Position numbers and translations under genes: made by a program. A DNA stretch of 10,497 nucleotides from an uncultured Clostridia bacterium (GTDB taxonomy: Bacteria; Bacillota; Clostridia; Christensenellales; Aristaeellaceae). The stretch is from assembly GCA_934636425.1 (NCBI GenBank), contig CAKUAV010000107.1, positions 1-10,497 on the forward strand. The letters are read 5' to 3'. Position 1 is the stretch's first letter; each line of letters begins with the position of its first letter. The notes under the pieces are model-generated. The model was not told where the DNA came from and searched no databases. It worked only from the letters and a program-made list of their open reading frames with translations. Shown piece after piece: positions 1 to 6,343 of the stretch.

Positions 1-2
1 AA

Positions 3-28
3 CTCGAGAGGATTCCAACCCTCTCGAG
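3..28. repeat. CTCGAGAG hairpin, left edge
   Basis: A perfect 9-bp inverted repeat has arms CTCGAGAGG (3-11) and CCTCTCGAG (20-28) around an 8-base loop. The plus-strand side continues CCTTCC, so there is no clean T-tract in that direction, and the other side runs off the window. It may be the terminator of a gene outside the window or of the minus-strand gene ending at 217. The arms share the CTCGAGAG core with the hairpin at 10441-10470, which suggests a family of related elements. The structure is plain; the function is uncertain. Confidence 0.55.
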
Positions 29-53
29 CCTTCCGATGGTTTTCGGGCAGTCT

Positions 54-84
54 GGGCGCTCCGTCCGAACAGGGCGGAGCGCCT
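54..84. terminator. GC-rich stem-loop downstream of the DUF4832 gene
   Basis: GGCGCTCCG (55-63) pairs with CGGAGCGCC (75-83). The stem continues inward through one G-T wobble and two G-C pairs to a 5-base GAACA loop, giving 12 pairs. It lies about 130 bases beyond the stop codon of the minus-strand gene. Neither flank has a T-tract (TCAG on one side, CAGACTG on the other), so it is at best an atypical terminator or an mRNA 3'-end stabiliser. The rest of 1-216 shows only a small CGGCG/CGCCG hairpin at 167-180 and no convincing gene. Confidence 0.35.
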
Positions 85-216
85 CAGTCTTATGAAAAGT
101 CAGCGTCCCGCCGCCGGGGAAAAGCGGTCGCAGAGAGAAACGGCCGAGCAACGCGGACAATGCGGGCGGCGCTTGCGCCGAGCAGCTCCGCGGAGATTTT
201 CGCCGGCCTGAGGCGG

Positions 217-1572
217 TTATCGGGGCGCGAGCTCGGCTTCGCCCAGCCGGACATAGCCGTCCGCGTCCGCAATATCGCTCTTTACCGCCCAATGGACGGG
301 GCGCGCGCCGTCGAACAGGCCGAGGCGCAGCGCATAGCGGCCGGGCGCGAGAGTGCGCGTCCTGAGGTGAATGCGCTCACAGACGGTTTCCCCGCACATC
401 CAGCGGCGGTTGTCGACGTCGGGCGCGTCAAAGACGGTTTCACGGCCATGCTCGTCGCGCAGAGAGATTTTGAGCGCGCAGCGATGATAGGCGGGCGCAA
501 AGCCGCGGTTTGTGAGCGTCAGCGTGAGGAACGCGTCCAGCCCCTGCACGAGCGGCGGCAGCGAAAAGCCCTCGAGGAAATACCAGTAGCCCAGACGGTT
601 GGCGGCGTAATCGTGGAATTCACGGTGCCGGTCATACCAATGGTATATGTCGCCGTGGAAGCCGGCGTAGGTGGCGTGCGTGCGGCGCATGGCCTCGATC
701 ATGCGCAGGCCGCCCCCGGTGACGCTGTCCGGCGTCATGCGCTGATGGCCCGATTCCAGATCGACCGGGCCGCTGCGCCAGAGCGCGTCGAACGCCTCGG
801 GGCGCGCCAGCATATCGTAGCCGAATGTGTCGCGATAATAGCCGACATAGAGCGAGTCGTCGCGTATGCCCATGCGCCGCCCCGCGCAGTATTCGGCCAG
901 ACGGACGGCGGCGGCTCTGTCGGTCTTTTCGCAGTGGCCGATCATGTCGTCGTTGATCAGCACGAACGTGTCGGGGAAATTGGCGGCGTGCAGATCGACG
1001 TGCTCTTTGAGCACATCGTAGGGATAGACGCGGCAGGTGCCGGAGGTGGTGTGTCCCTCGCCCCATGTGCCGAACGTGCCCACGTCGATAAAGTCGATCA
1101 GCGGATGGCCGTTATAGCGCCGTCCGTATTCGGCCATGAAGTTCGACAGATGCTCGAGATAGACCGGATCGCCGTAGTCCGGCTCAATCGCGCCTACGGA
1201 AAAGCCGCGCGCGCCCGCGTCGAACACCCATCGGGGCGTGGCGCAGGGGATCATGCGCCGGTTCGCCTCATAGGTGCACAGCCGCATGGAAAAGCGATAG
1301 CCCAGAGCTCCCCAGCGCTCGATGATCGCGTCGAGCTTGTCCCATTCATAGCGGCCGCGCGTCGGCTCTATGTCGTTCCAGTCGAAGCGCAGATACATAT
1401 GGTTGAGCCCGGGAAAGGCGCGCAGGTCGTCGCCGGGCTTTATCGTGTTGCGGTAGGCGGGAGCCTTCATGCCGTTGTCGATATAGTGGAAGTACCAGCC
1501 CTTGTGCGGATTGGTCAGCACGGTTTTGTCGTCCTGTTGGGCGCTGAGGTCGCGGTAAAAGAGCGATGACAT
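217..1572 (-). CDS. DUF4832/DUF4874-type TIM-barrel protein, glycoside-hydrolase-like
   Basis: A 451-residue protein. The N-terminal part has the look of the DUF4874 region (NPHKGW at 21-26), followed by barrel-like segments: HMYLRFDWNDIEP 58-70, RFSMRLCTYE 93-102, and IDVGTFGTWGEGH 162-174, where E172 sits where clan GH-A enzymes carry the acid/base. The DUF4832-like part runs from about 270 (DLESGHQRMTPDS; E273 is a possible second carboxylate) to 335. A beta-sandwich tail follows (LTLTLTNRGFAPAY 349-362, LAPGRYALRLGLFD 408-421). No signal peptide is visible, so it is probably cytoplasmic. The start at 1572 is chosen because AAAGGAGG (1580-1587) lies 7 bases upstream; the upstream start at 1629 lacks this support. 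It is a single gene with its own promoter and no partner on its strand in the window. Substrate and activity are unknown. The family call rests on recalled sequence features; the catalytic residues are inferred. Confidence 0.8.
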   Translation of the reverse strand: MSSLFYRDLSAQQDDKTVLTNPHKGWYFHYIDNGMKAPAYRNTIKPGDDLRAFPGLNHMYLRFDWNDIEPTRGRYEWDKLDAIIERWGALGYRFSMRLCTYEANRRMIPCATPRWVFDAGARGFSVGAIEPDYGDPVYLEHLSNFMAEYGRRYNGHPLIDFIDVGTFGTWGEGHTTSGTCRVYPYDVLKEHVDLHAANFPDTFVLINDDMIGHCEKTDRAAAVRLAEYCAGRRMGIRDDSLYVGYYRDTFGYDMLARPEAFDALWRSGPVDLESGHQRMTPDSVTGGGLRMIEAMRRTHATYAGFHGDIYHWYDRHREFHDYAANRLGYWYFLEGFSLPPLVQGLDAFLTLTLTNRGFAPAYHRCALKISLRDEHGRETVFDAPDVDNRRWMCGETVCERIHLRTRTLAPGRYALRLGLFDGARPVHWAVKSDIADADGYVRLGEAELAPR

Positions 1573-1647
1573 GGCGAGTCCTCCTTTTGCTTGCTGGGTT
1601 AATGCGGCGCATCGAGCCGACCGCCTCATATGTGCAGTGTCGCCTTC

Positions 1648-1676
1648 AGTATACGCCCTTTGGCGGCGCGCCGCAA
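1648..1676 (-). promoter_or_regulatory. Sigma-A promoter of the DUF4832 gene
   Basis: On the minus strand, TTGCGG (-35, 1671-1676) and TATACT (-10, 1648-1653) are separated by exactly 17 bases. The predicted transcript starts near 1641, giving a leader of about 70 bases to the start at 1572. The -35 box overlaps the palindrome at 1663-1674, which could be an operator. Confidence 0.7.
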
Positions 1677-1687
1677 CGGGAAAACGC

Positions 1688-1716
1688 TTGCAATCGCCCC
1701 GGGAATCTGCTAAAAT
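1688..1716 (+). promoter_or_regulatory. Sigma-A promoter of the phosphatase/ABC-F operon
   Basis: TTGCAA (-35, 1688-1693), a 17-base spacer and TAAAAT (-10, 1711-1716) preceded by TGC, which is an extended -10. The predicted start is near 1723, about 200 bases before the first gene. The -35 boxes of this promoter and of its minus-strand neighbour are only 11 bases apart, so the two polymerases would compete for the same DNA. Confidence 0.7.
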
Positions 1717-1920
1717 TTATCGTGTGCTTCGAAAATTCGCGTTCGCCGCGCCGTCTCCTTCTGCGGCGTTCGGGTCAAAGCGCCCGATCTGTTTCCGCCT
1801 GAAAATCAGACGGCCGGCTGATCGCGCAGCCGCAGAGGAAAGCGCGCATGAAAGCCGCGCCGCGGACGCCCTTTTTTGAAGCATATCGGCAGACAGAAAA
1901 AGACAAAGGCGGTTTATGAT

Positions 1921-2388
1921 GTGATAAGGATTCTTTTCGTGTGTCTGGGCAATATCTGCCGCAGTCCCATGGCCGAGTTTATCTGCCGCGATATGCTCGA
2001 AAAGCGCGGCTTATCGCGCGAGATCGCATGCGCGTCGGCGGCCACGAGCGACGAGGAGGCGGGCAATCCCGTCTATCCGCCCGCACGGAAAAAGCTGAAG
2101 GAAATGGGCATAGACTGCGCGGGAAAGCGCGCCGTTCAGCTCAGGCGCGGCGATTATGACAGATACGATCTGCTCATCGGCATGGAGGCGCGCAATGTCA
2201 GCGCCATGAAGCGCATCTGCGGCGGCGATCCGGAGAACAAGATCCATCGCCTGCTGGACGGCGCGCCCAACCCGCGCGACATCGCCGATCCATGGTATAC
2301 GGGCGACTTCGACGCGGCCTGCCGAGACATTACGGAAGGCTGCGCGCGCCTGATCGACCGTCTGGCCGAGGGCAGAGACGCTTATTGA
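1921..2388 (+). CDS. Low-molecular-weight protein tyrosine phosphatase
   Basis: A 155-residue cytoplasmic phosphatase of the LMW-PTP family, which dephosphorylates phosphotyrosine (in some bacteria phosphoarginine) through a cysteinyl-phosphate intermediate. The N-terminal P-loop CLGNICRS is at 8-15, with C8 as nucleophile and R14 as phosphate-binding arginine. The general acid is D123 in the DPWYTGDF segment (123-130). The length is normal for the family. The GTG start at 1921 is preferred: it gives the typical N-terminus MIRILFVCLGN and has AAAGGCGG 8 bases upstream. An in-frame TTG at 1876 would add 15 charged residues not expected in the family. The stop is 16 bases before the ABC-F start, so the two genes are almost certainly co-transcribed. 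No cognate tyrosine kinase is seen nearby, and the physiological target is unknown. Confidence 0.92.
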   Translation: MIRILFVCLGNICRSPMAEFICRDMLEKRGLSREIACASAATSDEEAGNPVYPPARKKLKEMGIDCAGKRAVQLRRGDYDRYDLLIGMEARNVSAMKRICGGDPENKIHRLLDGAPNPRDIADPWYTGDFDAACRDITEGCARLIDRLAEGRDAY

Positions 2389-2404
2389 GCTTGGAGGATA
2401 TAAA

Positions 2405-4192
2405 ATGCTTCTTTCCGCGGAACACATTTCAAAAAACTACGGCGACAAACAGCTGCTGGACGACGTGACGTTCTATCTCGAGGAGGGCAGAAAGGTCGGC
2501 CTGATCGGGCTCAACGGCACGGGCAAGAGCACGTTTCTGAAAATCCTCGCCGGACGCGTCACGCCGGATACGGGCGCTGTGTCGACCGATCCGAACGTCA
2601 AAATTTCCTATCTGCCGCAAAACAGCGATCTGCGCGACGACGACGCGCCGCTGGACGCGATATTCGAGGGCGACAGCGCTGATTTCCGCGCGCAGGCCGA
2701 ATATGAAGCCCGCGCCATGCTGAACCGGCTCGGCGTGACGGATATTGAGCAGAATGTCGGCTCGATGTCGGGCGGTCAGCGCAAGCGCGTATCGCTGGTG
2801 CGCGCGCTCGTCCATCCCGCGGACGTGCTGATATTGGACGAGCCGACCAACCATCTGGACGGCGACACATCCGAATGGCTCGAGCAGCAGCTGGGGCGCT
2901 TTAACGGCGGGATCGTCATGGTGACGCACGACCGCTATTTCCTCGAGCGCGTGGTCAATCAGATTGTCGAGCTGTCGCACGGACATTTCTACAGCTATGA
3001 AGCGAACTATTCGAAATATCTCGAATTGAAGGAGCAGCGGCTGCAAATGGCCGAGAGCACCGAGCGCAAGCGGCAGGCGCTTTTGCGGCGCGAGTATCAG
3101 TGGATCATGCGCGGCGCGCGTGCGAGGAGCACAAAGAGCGTCGACCGCATCGCCCGCTACGAGGCGCTCAAGGAACAGAAGGCCCCCGAAACCGACGCGA
3201 CCGCCCAGATGACAGCGGCCGCCAGCCGGCTGGGCAGGAAGATCATCGAGCTGGAGCACGTCAGCAAGTCCTATGGCGGGCGCTGCGTGACGCGCGATTT
3301 CAGCTACACCGTGCAGCGCGGCGACCGCATAGGCGTCGTCGGGCGCAACGGCGCGGGCAAATCGACGCTGCTCAATCTGATCGCCGGACGCATCCAGCCG
3401 GACGCGGGCACGATCGACGTGGGCGCGACGGTCAAAATCGGCTATTTCACGCAGGAGGGGCGCGAGCTGGATCCCGAAATGCGCGTGTACGACTTTGTGC
3501 GCGAGACGGCCGCCGAGCTGAAAACCGTCGAGGGCACGTTCTCGGCCTCGCAGATGCTGGAGAGATTCCTGTTTTCGCCCGATATGCAGTATTCTAAGAT
3601 CGGCAGGCTGAGCGGCGGCGAGAAGCGGCGGCTGTACCTTCTGGGCATACTCATGGCCGCGCCCAACGTGCTGCTGCTCGACGAGCCGACAAACGATCTG
3701 GACATCGAGACGCTGACCGTGCTGGAGGACTATCTGCTCTCATTCCCCGGGGCGGTGCTGGCCGTATCGCACGACCGCTATTTCCTCGACAAAATCGCCG
3801 ATCACATATTTGCCGTGCGTGAGGACGGCGCGATCGAGCGCTATACCGGCGATTACAGCGATTACGAGACGCAGCGCCGCGCGGAGGAAAAGGAGCGGCA
3901 GCCCCAGACCGAAAAGAAGGAAGCCGTTCGCCGCGAAGGCGCGCCGAGGAAGCTGAAATTCTCCTTCAAGGAGCAGCGCGAATACGATACCATCGACGCG
4001 GACATCGCCGATCTGGAAGCGCAAATCGCCCGCTGCGAGGCCGATATGGCGGCCAACGCCAGCGATTACGTCAAGCTGCAAGCGCTCGAGGAGGAGAAGA
4101 AGGCGCTCGATCAGCGGCTCGAGGAAAAGACCGAGCGCTGGTGCTATCTGACCGATCTGGCGGAGAAAATCGCCGCGCAGGACGGAAAATAG
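2405..4192 (+). CDS. ABC-F family ATPase, Uup/YfmR-like
   Basis: A 595-residue soluble protein with two ATPase domains and no membrane segments. Domain 1: Walker A GLNGTGKST (35-43), signature SGGQ (122-125), Walker B LILDEP (142-147), H-loop H175. An inter-domain linker rich in Arg and Glu (about 200-275, with WIMRGARARSTKS at 233-245) corresponds to the tRNA-contacting P-site tRNA interaction motif of ABC-F factors. Domain 2: Walker A GRNGAGKST (313-321), SGGE (403-406), LLLDEP (423-428), H456. The tail from about 520 to 580 is a charged, probably coiled-coil domain as in Uup. Members act on ribosomes as translation factors or, in some branches, antibiotic-protection proteins; the linker and tail favour the housekeeping Uup/YfmR side, which is inference. 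A GGAGGA site at 2393-2398 supports the start. All catalytic motifs look intact. Confidence 0.93.
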   Translation: MLLSAEHISKNYGDKQLLDDVTFYLEEGRKVGLIGLNGTGKSTFLKILAGRVTPDTGAVSTDPNVKISYLPQNSDLRDDDAPLDAIFEGDSADFRAQAEYEARAMLNRLGVTDIEQNVGSMSGGQRKRVSLVRALVHPADVLILDEPTNHLDGDTSEWLEQQLGRFNGGIVMVTHDRYFLERVVNQIVELSHGHFYSYEANYSKYLELKEQRLQMAESTERKRQALLRREYQWIMRGARARSTKSVDRIARYEALKEQKAPETDATAQMTAAASRLGRKIIELEHVSKSYGGRCVTRDFSYTVQRGDRIGVVGRNGAGKSTLLNLIAGRIQPDAGTIDVGATVKIGYFTQEGRELDPEMRVYDFVRETAAELKTVEGTFSASQMLERFLFSPDMQYSKIGRLSGGEKRRLYLLGILMAAPNVLLLDEPTNDLDIETLTVLEDYLLSFPGAVLAVSHDRYFLDKIADHIFAVREDGAIERYTGDYSDYETQRRAEEKERQPQTEKKEAVRREGAPRKLKFSFKEQREYDTIDADIADLEAQIARCEADMAANASDYVKLQALEEEKKALDQRLEEKTERWCYLTDLAEKIAAQDGK

Positions 4193-4210
4193 AGCCGTCT
4201 GGCCGCGCGG
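4191..4210 (+). repeat. 20-bp direct repeat, copy 1
   Basis: AGAGCCGTCTGGCCGCGCGG is identical to 4427-4446. The first two bases belong to the TAG stop codon of the ABC-F gene. The 216 bases between the copies contain no gene. The pair could mark a past duplication or an insertion/deletion boundary; 20 bp is longer than most transposon target duplications, and no transposase remains. Confidence 0.85.
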
Positions 4211-4396
4211 ATCTCAGCCTGTCAAAAGAGGTTTTGACAAGCCGGTGTGCGGGAAAGCAAGTTCCCCGCCACGGCCGCCCCTGCCGGTTTTTGCCAAAAA
4301 TCCTTCAGATTTCCGGGCGCAAAAGCTGCAAGGGAACGATTTTTGCTCTGTAAAATGAGAATTTCCGCCGCATTCAATCGTCCGCGCCCGCCGAAT

Positions 4397-4425
4397 ACGC
4401 CGCCGGGCGCGATTAAAGGCTCGAG
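4397..4425 (+). repeat. Dispersed intergenic repeat, copy 1
   Basis: This stretch matches the minus strand at 10491-10463 at 27 of 29 positions: ACGCCGCCGGGC, one variable base, CGATTAAA, one variable base, GCTCGAG. The similarity trails on, less exactly, into GAGAGCC and GGCC. Both copies are non-coding and both have a hairpin beginning at the GCTCGAG end; here it is GGCTC/GAGCC, 4418-4432. Confidence 0.7.
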
Positions 4426-4426
4426 G

Positions 4427-4446
4427 AGAGCCGTCTGGCCGCGCGG
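4427..4446 (+). repeat. 20-bp direct repeat, copy 2
   Basis: Identical to 4191-4210. It begins one base after the dispersed repeat at 4397-4425 and ends 24 bases before the esterase ribosome binding site, so the two repeat types are physically adjoined here. Confidence 0.85.
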
Positions 4447-4469
4447 CGCTTTATGCTGAATAGTTCATG

Positions 4470-4475
4470 AGGAGG
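4470..4475 (+). promoter_or_regulatory. Ribosome binding site that decides the esterase start
   Basis: AGGAGG at 4470-4475 is only 1 base from the ATG at 4477, too close to use, but 7 bases from the in-frame GTG at 4483. The GTG is therefore the better start. Confidence 0.7.
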
Positions 4476-4482
4476 AATGACT

Positions 4483-5250
4483 GTGAAGACGTATTTTGAC
4501 ATCGACTATTGCGGACAGGGCGACGACATGCGCCGCCTGGACGTGTTCGCGCCCGATGAAGCGTGCCGCGCGACGGTGATCTGGGCGCACGGCGGCGGGC
4601 TGGAGGCCGGTTCCCGCAAGGGCTTTGACGGCATCGCCGCGCAGCTGTGTGCGCAGGGAATCGCGTTCGTGAGCGTGGAATACAGAATGTATCCCGCGGC
4701 GGCGTTCCCGGCGTTTATCGAGGACTGCGCCGCGGCTTCGCGCTGGGTGTTCGATCATGCGGCGCAGTACGGCCTGAGCGGCCGCATATTCTTCGGCGGC
4801 TCGTCGGCGGGCGGCTATCTCTCCATGATGCTGTGCTTCGCGCCCGAATATCTCGCCGCGGTCGGGCTCAGGAGCGCGGATTTCGCGGGCTACATATTCG
4901 ACGCGGGTCAGCCCACGACGCACTTCAATGTGCTCAAGTATCGCGGCGAGGACAGCCGTCTGTGCCGTCTGGACGAGGCCGCGCCGCTGTATCACATCCA
5001 CGATGCGCAGCCCGATGTACCGCTCAAGATCATATTTTCCGAGCACGATATGCCCGCGCGCCCGGAGCAGAACCGCCTGCTCGTCGCGACGCTTCAGCAT
5101 TTCGGCTACGACATGAGCAAAATCGACGTGAGCTTCATGCCGGGCTACGGCCACTGCGGCTATGCCTACAAGGTGGAAAACGGCCGCTGGATACTGGCCG
5201 ATATGATCGGCGAATTTGTCGACAGGGCGCTGGCCATGCGGGAGGGCTGA
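4483..5250 (+). CDS. Alpha/beta-hydrolase esterase
   Basis: A 255-residue protein of the acetyl-esterase/carboxylesterase type. The oxyanion-hole segment HGGG is at 36-39, the nucleophile elbow GSSAG at 106-110 (S108), a likely catalytic acid is D189 in FSEHDMP (185-191), and a likely catalytic histidine is H224 in GYGHCG (221-226). The fold and length are complete. No signal peptide is visible, so a cytoplasmic location is likely. The stop lies 4 bases before the sialidase start, and the sialidase ribosome site lies inside this gene's last codons, so translation is probably coupled. That pairing makes removal of acyl groups from sugars, for example O-acetyl groups of sialic acid, a reasonable but unproven job. 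A xylan or generic short-chain esterase is the alternative. The GTG start is chosen from ribosome-site spacing. Confidence 0.85.
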   Translation: MKTYFDIDYCGQGDDMRRLDVFAPDEACRATVIWAHGGGLEAGSRKGFDGIAAQLCAQGIAFVSVEYRMYPAAAFPAFIEDCAAASRWVFDHAAQYGLSGRIFFGGSSAGGYLSMMLCFAPEYLAAVGLRSADFAGYIFDAGQPTTHFNVLKYRGEDSRLCRLDEAAPLYHIHDAQPDVPLKIIFSEHDMPARPEQNRLLVATLQHFGYDMSKIDVSFMPGYGHCGYAYKVENGRWILADMIGEFVDRALAMREG

Positions 5251-5254
5251 AAAA

Positions 5255-6286
5255 ATGAAGCGGCAGACGCTCTTCGCCCGCGGAGACGGCGGCTACAGCG
5301 CGTTTCGCATTCCGACGATGCTGACGCTTTCCTCCGGGCGCGTGCTGGTATTCTGCGAGGGGCGGCGCGACGGGCTGGGCGATTCCGGGCGCATCGACGT
5401 CATGATGCGCGCGGGCGACGGCGATCATTTCGGCGATATGCGCGTCGTGGTGAGCGGAAACGGCGACACGGTAGGCAATCCCTGTCCCGTGCAGGATCGC
5501 TCGACCGGGCGCGTGTTCCTCGTCTACAACAAAAACGACGCGGACAAGCCCGAGCCGGAGATCATGCGGGGCAGAGGGCCGCGCTCGGTTCATGTGATCC
5601 ATTCTGACGACGAGGGCGAAACATGGTCGGCTCCGCGCGATATGACCGCCGACGTGAAGCCTGCCGGCTGGACGTGGTATGCCGTCGGGCCGTGCCACGG
5701 CGTGTGCCTGCCGTCCGGGCGGCTGATGCTGGGCGCGAATCACGCCGTGCTGGACGAGGCGGCGGGCTGCTCCGGGCCGTATATGTCGCACACGATCTAT
5801 TCGGACGACCATGGAGAAACGTGGCGTCTGGGCGAATCGGTCGGCGTGTGCACCAACGAGTGTTCGCTCGCGGCCTTCTCGGACGGCGAGGTGCTGATCA
5901 ACATGCGCCATATGCCCTATGGCGGGGCGGAAAATCCGCATTGCCGCGCTCAGGCGTGGGCGGCGGACGGCGCACACTTTTCACAGGCGGCGCTCATGCC
6001 CGCGCTGTTGGACGCGACCTGTCAGGGCAGCCTGCTGACCGTGACCACGCCGCGCGGCGAGGAGGTGCTGCTGAGCAACGCCCGCTCGACGGCGCGCGAA
6101 AATCTGACCGTGCAGCGCAGCCTCGATCGGGGGCGCACATGGACGGTCGAGCGCGTGATCGCCGAGGGGCCGAGCGCCTATTCGGACATGGCGCGCCTGC
6201 CGGACGGAAGCATCGCGCTCATCGGCGAAACGGGCGATGAAACGCCCTATGAGCGGCTGACATACTGCACATTCACATTGAAATAG
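5255..6286 (+). CDS. Exo-sialidase, GH33/BNR-repeat type
   Basis: A 343-residue six-bladed-propeller hydrolase that would release terminal sialic acid. Visible signatures: the FRIP motif (17-20, first arginine R18), a candidate acid/base D43 in GDSG, three Asp boxes of the S-x-D-x-G-x-T-W form (117-124, 183-190, 289-296), glutamate E202 in NECS, second arginine R218 in NMRH, third arginine R281 in AREN, and the tyrosine nucleophile Y309 in SAYSD. The full catalytic set of the family therefore seems present. It is short: no signal peptide, no carbohydrate-binding module and no cell-wall anchor, unlike secreted clostridial sialidases. It would be an intracellular enzyme acting on imported oligosaccharides, or use an unusual export route. 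The ATG at 5255 follows GGAGG (5241-5245) by 9 bases; the in-frame start at 5216 lies inside the esterase and lacks support. No sialic-acid catabolic genes are seen in this window. Confidence 0.88.
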   Translation: MKRQTLFARGDGGYSAFRIPTMLTLSSGRVLVFCEGRRDGLGDSGRIDVMMRAGDGDHFGDMRVVVSGNGDTVGNPCPVQDRSTGRVFLVYNKNDADKPEPEIMRGRGPRSVHVIHSDDEGETWSAPRDMTADVKPAGWTWYAVGPCHGVCLPSGRLMLGANHAVLDEAAGCSGPYMSHTIYSDDHGETWRLGESVGVCTNECSLAAFSDGEVLINMRHMPYGGAENPHCRAQAWAADGAHFSQAALMPALLDATCQGSLLTVTTPRGEEVLLSNARSTARENLTVQRSLDRGRTWTVERVIAEGPSAYSDMARLPDGSIALIGETGDETPYERLTYCTFTLK

Positions 6287-6295
6287 CATGAAGAA

Positions 6296-6332
6296 CCGCC
6301 CGCTGATCGAAAAAGGCTCGACCGGCGGGCGG
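6296..6332. terminator. Shared hairpin between convergent sialidase and permease genes
   Basis: CCGCCCGC (6296-6303) pairs perfectly with GCGGGCGG (6325-6332), with a T-G and a G-C pair extending inward. It fills the 57-base gap between two convergent stop codons. T-tails are poor on both sides (CGCTGTATTTG on plus, TTCTTCAT on minus), so its efficiency is doubtful, but the position fits a bidirectional terminator. Confidence 0.5.
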
Positions 6333-6343
6333 CGCTGTATTTG

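Larger units (their letters stand above)
1573..1920. other. Divergent intergenic region and phosphatase leader
   Basis: These 348 bases hold two back-to-back promoters (listed separately), a perfect 12-bp palindrome GCGGCGCGCCGC at 1663-1674 overlapping the minus -35 box, and a plus-strand leader of about 200 bases (about 1723-1920). The leader contains small stem-loops: CTGA-AAA-TCAG near 1800, and CGGCT/AGCCG just after it. A T6 run at 1872-1877 has no GC stem directly in front of it, so I do not call an attenuator. Short open frames here lack ribosome sites and protein-like composition; I see no gene. Confidence 0.6.
4193..4482. other. Non-coding gap with hairpins and repeats
   Basis: These 290 bases between the ABC-F and esterase genes hold no credible gene; two 70-residue open frames lack ribosome sites and protein-like character. 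Visible structure: a perfect 8-bp hairpin TGTCAAAA/TTTTGACA with loop GAGG (4220-4239), a bulged GCGGGAA/TTCCCCGC hairpin (about 4249-4269), a small TTTTT-GCC-AAAAA hairpin (4288-4300), the two copies of the 20-bp direct repeat, and one copy of the dispersed repeat (4397-4425). TAAAAT at 4351-4356 resembles a -10 box but has no good -35 partner, so the promoter of the esterase-sialidase pair is not identified. The 4220-4239 hairpin might end ABC-F transcription but lacks a T-tail. Confidence 0.6.

Noticed and set aside
160..1569. Long plus-strand open frame of 469 codons antisense to the DUF4832 gene
   Set aside because: It mirrors the real gene in GC-rich DNA. It has no ribosome site, and its composition (many Ala, Val, Arg, His) is typical of antisense frames, while the minus frame has a strong ribosome site and family motifs.
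1863..1877. Intrinsic terminator or attenuator at the T6 run before the phosphatase gene
   Set aside because: No stable stem ends directly before the T-run; GACGCCC has no GGGCGTC-like partner upstream in the leader.
1571..1879. Small plus-strand open frames in the divergent promoter region
   Set aside because: They begin inside the start region of the minus gene, run through both promoters and have no ribosome site.
4234..4262. TTGACA at 4234-4239 as a -35 box for the esterase operon
   Set aside because: The hexamer 17 bases on is GCAAGT, not a -10 box, and the TTGACA is one arm of a hairpin.
4191..4446. Insertion sequence or transposon between the 20-bp repeats
   Set aside because: There is no transposase, no terminal inverted repeats inside the direct repeats, and the 20-bp length is unusual for a target duplication. 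Recorded only as a repeat-bracketed segment.
4465..5154. Minus-strand open frame of 229 codons antisense to the esterase
   Set aside because: The plus frame carries HGGG, GSSAG and the catalytic histidine; the minus frame is a composition shadow.
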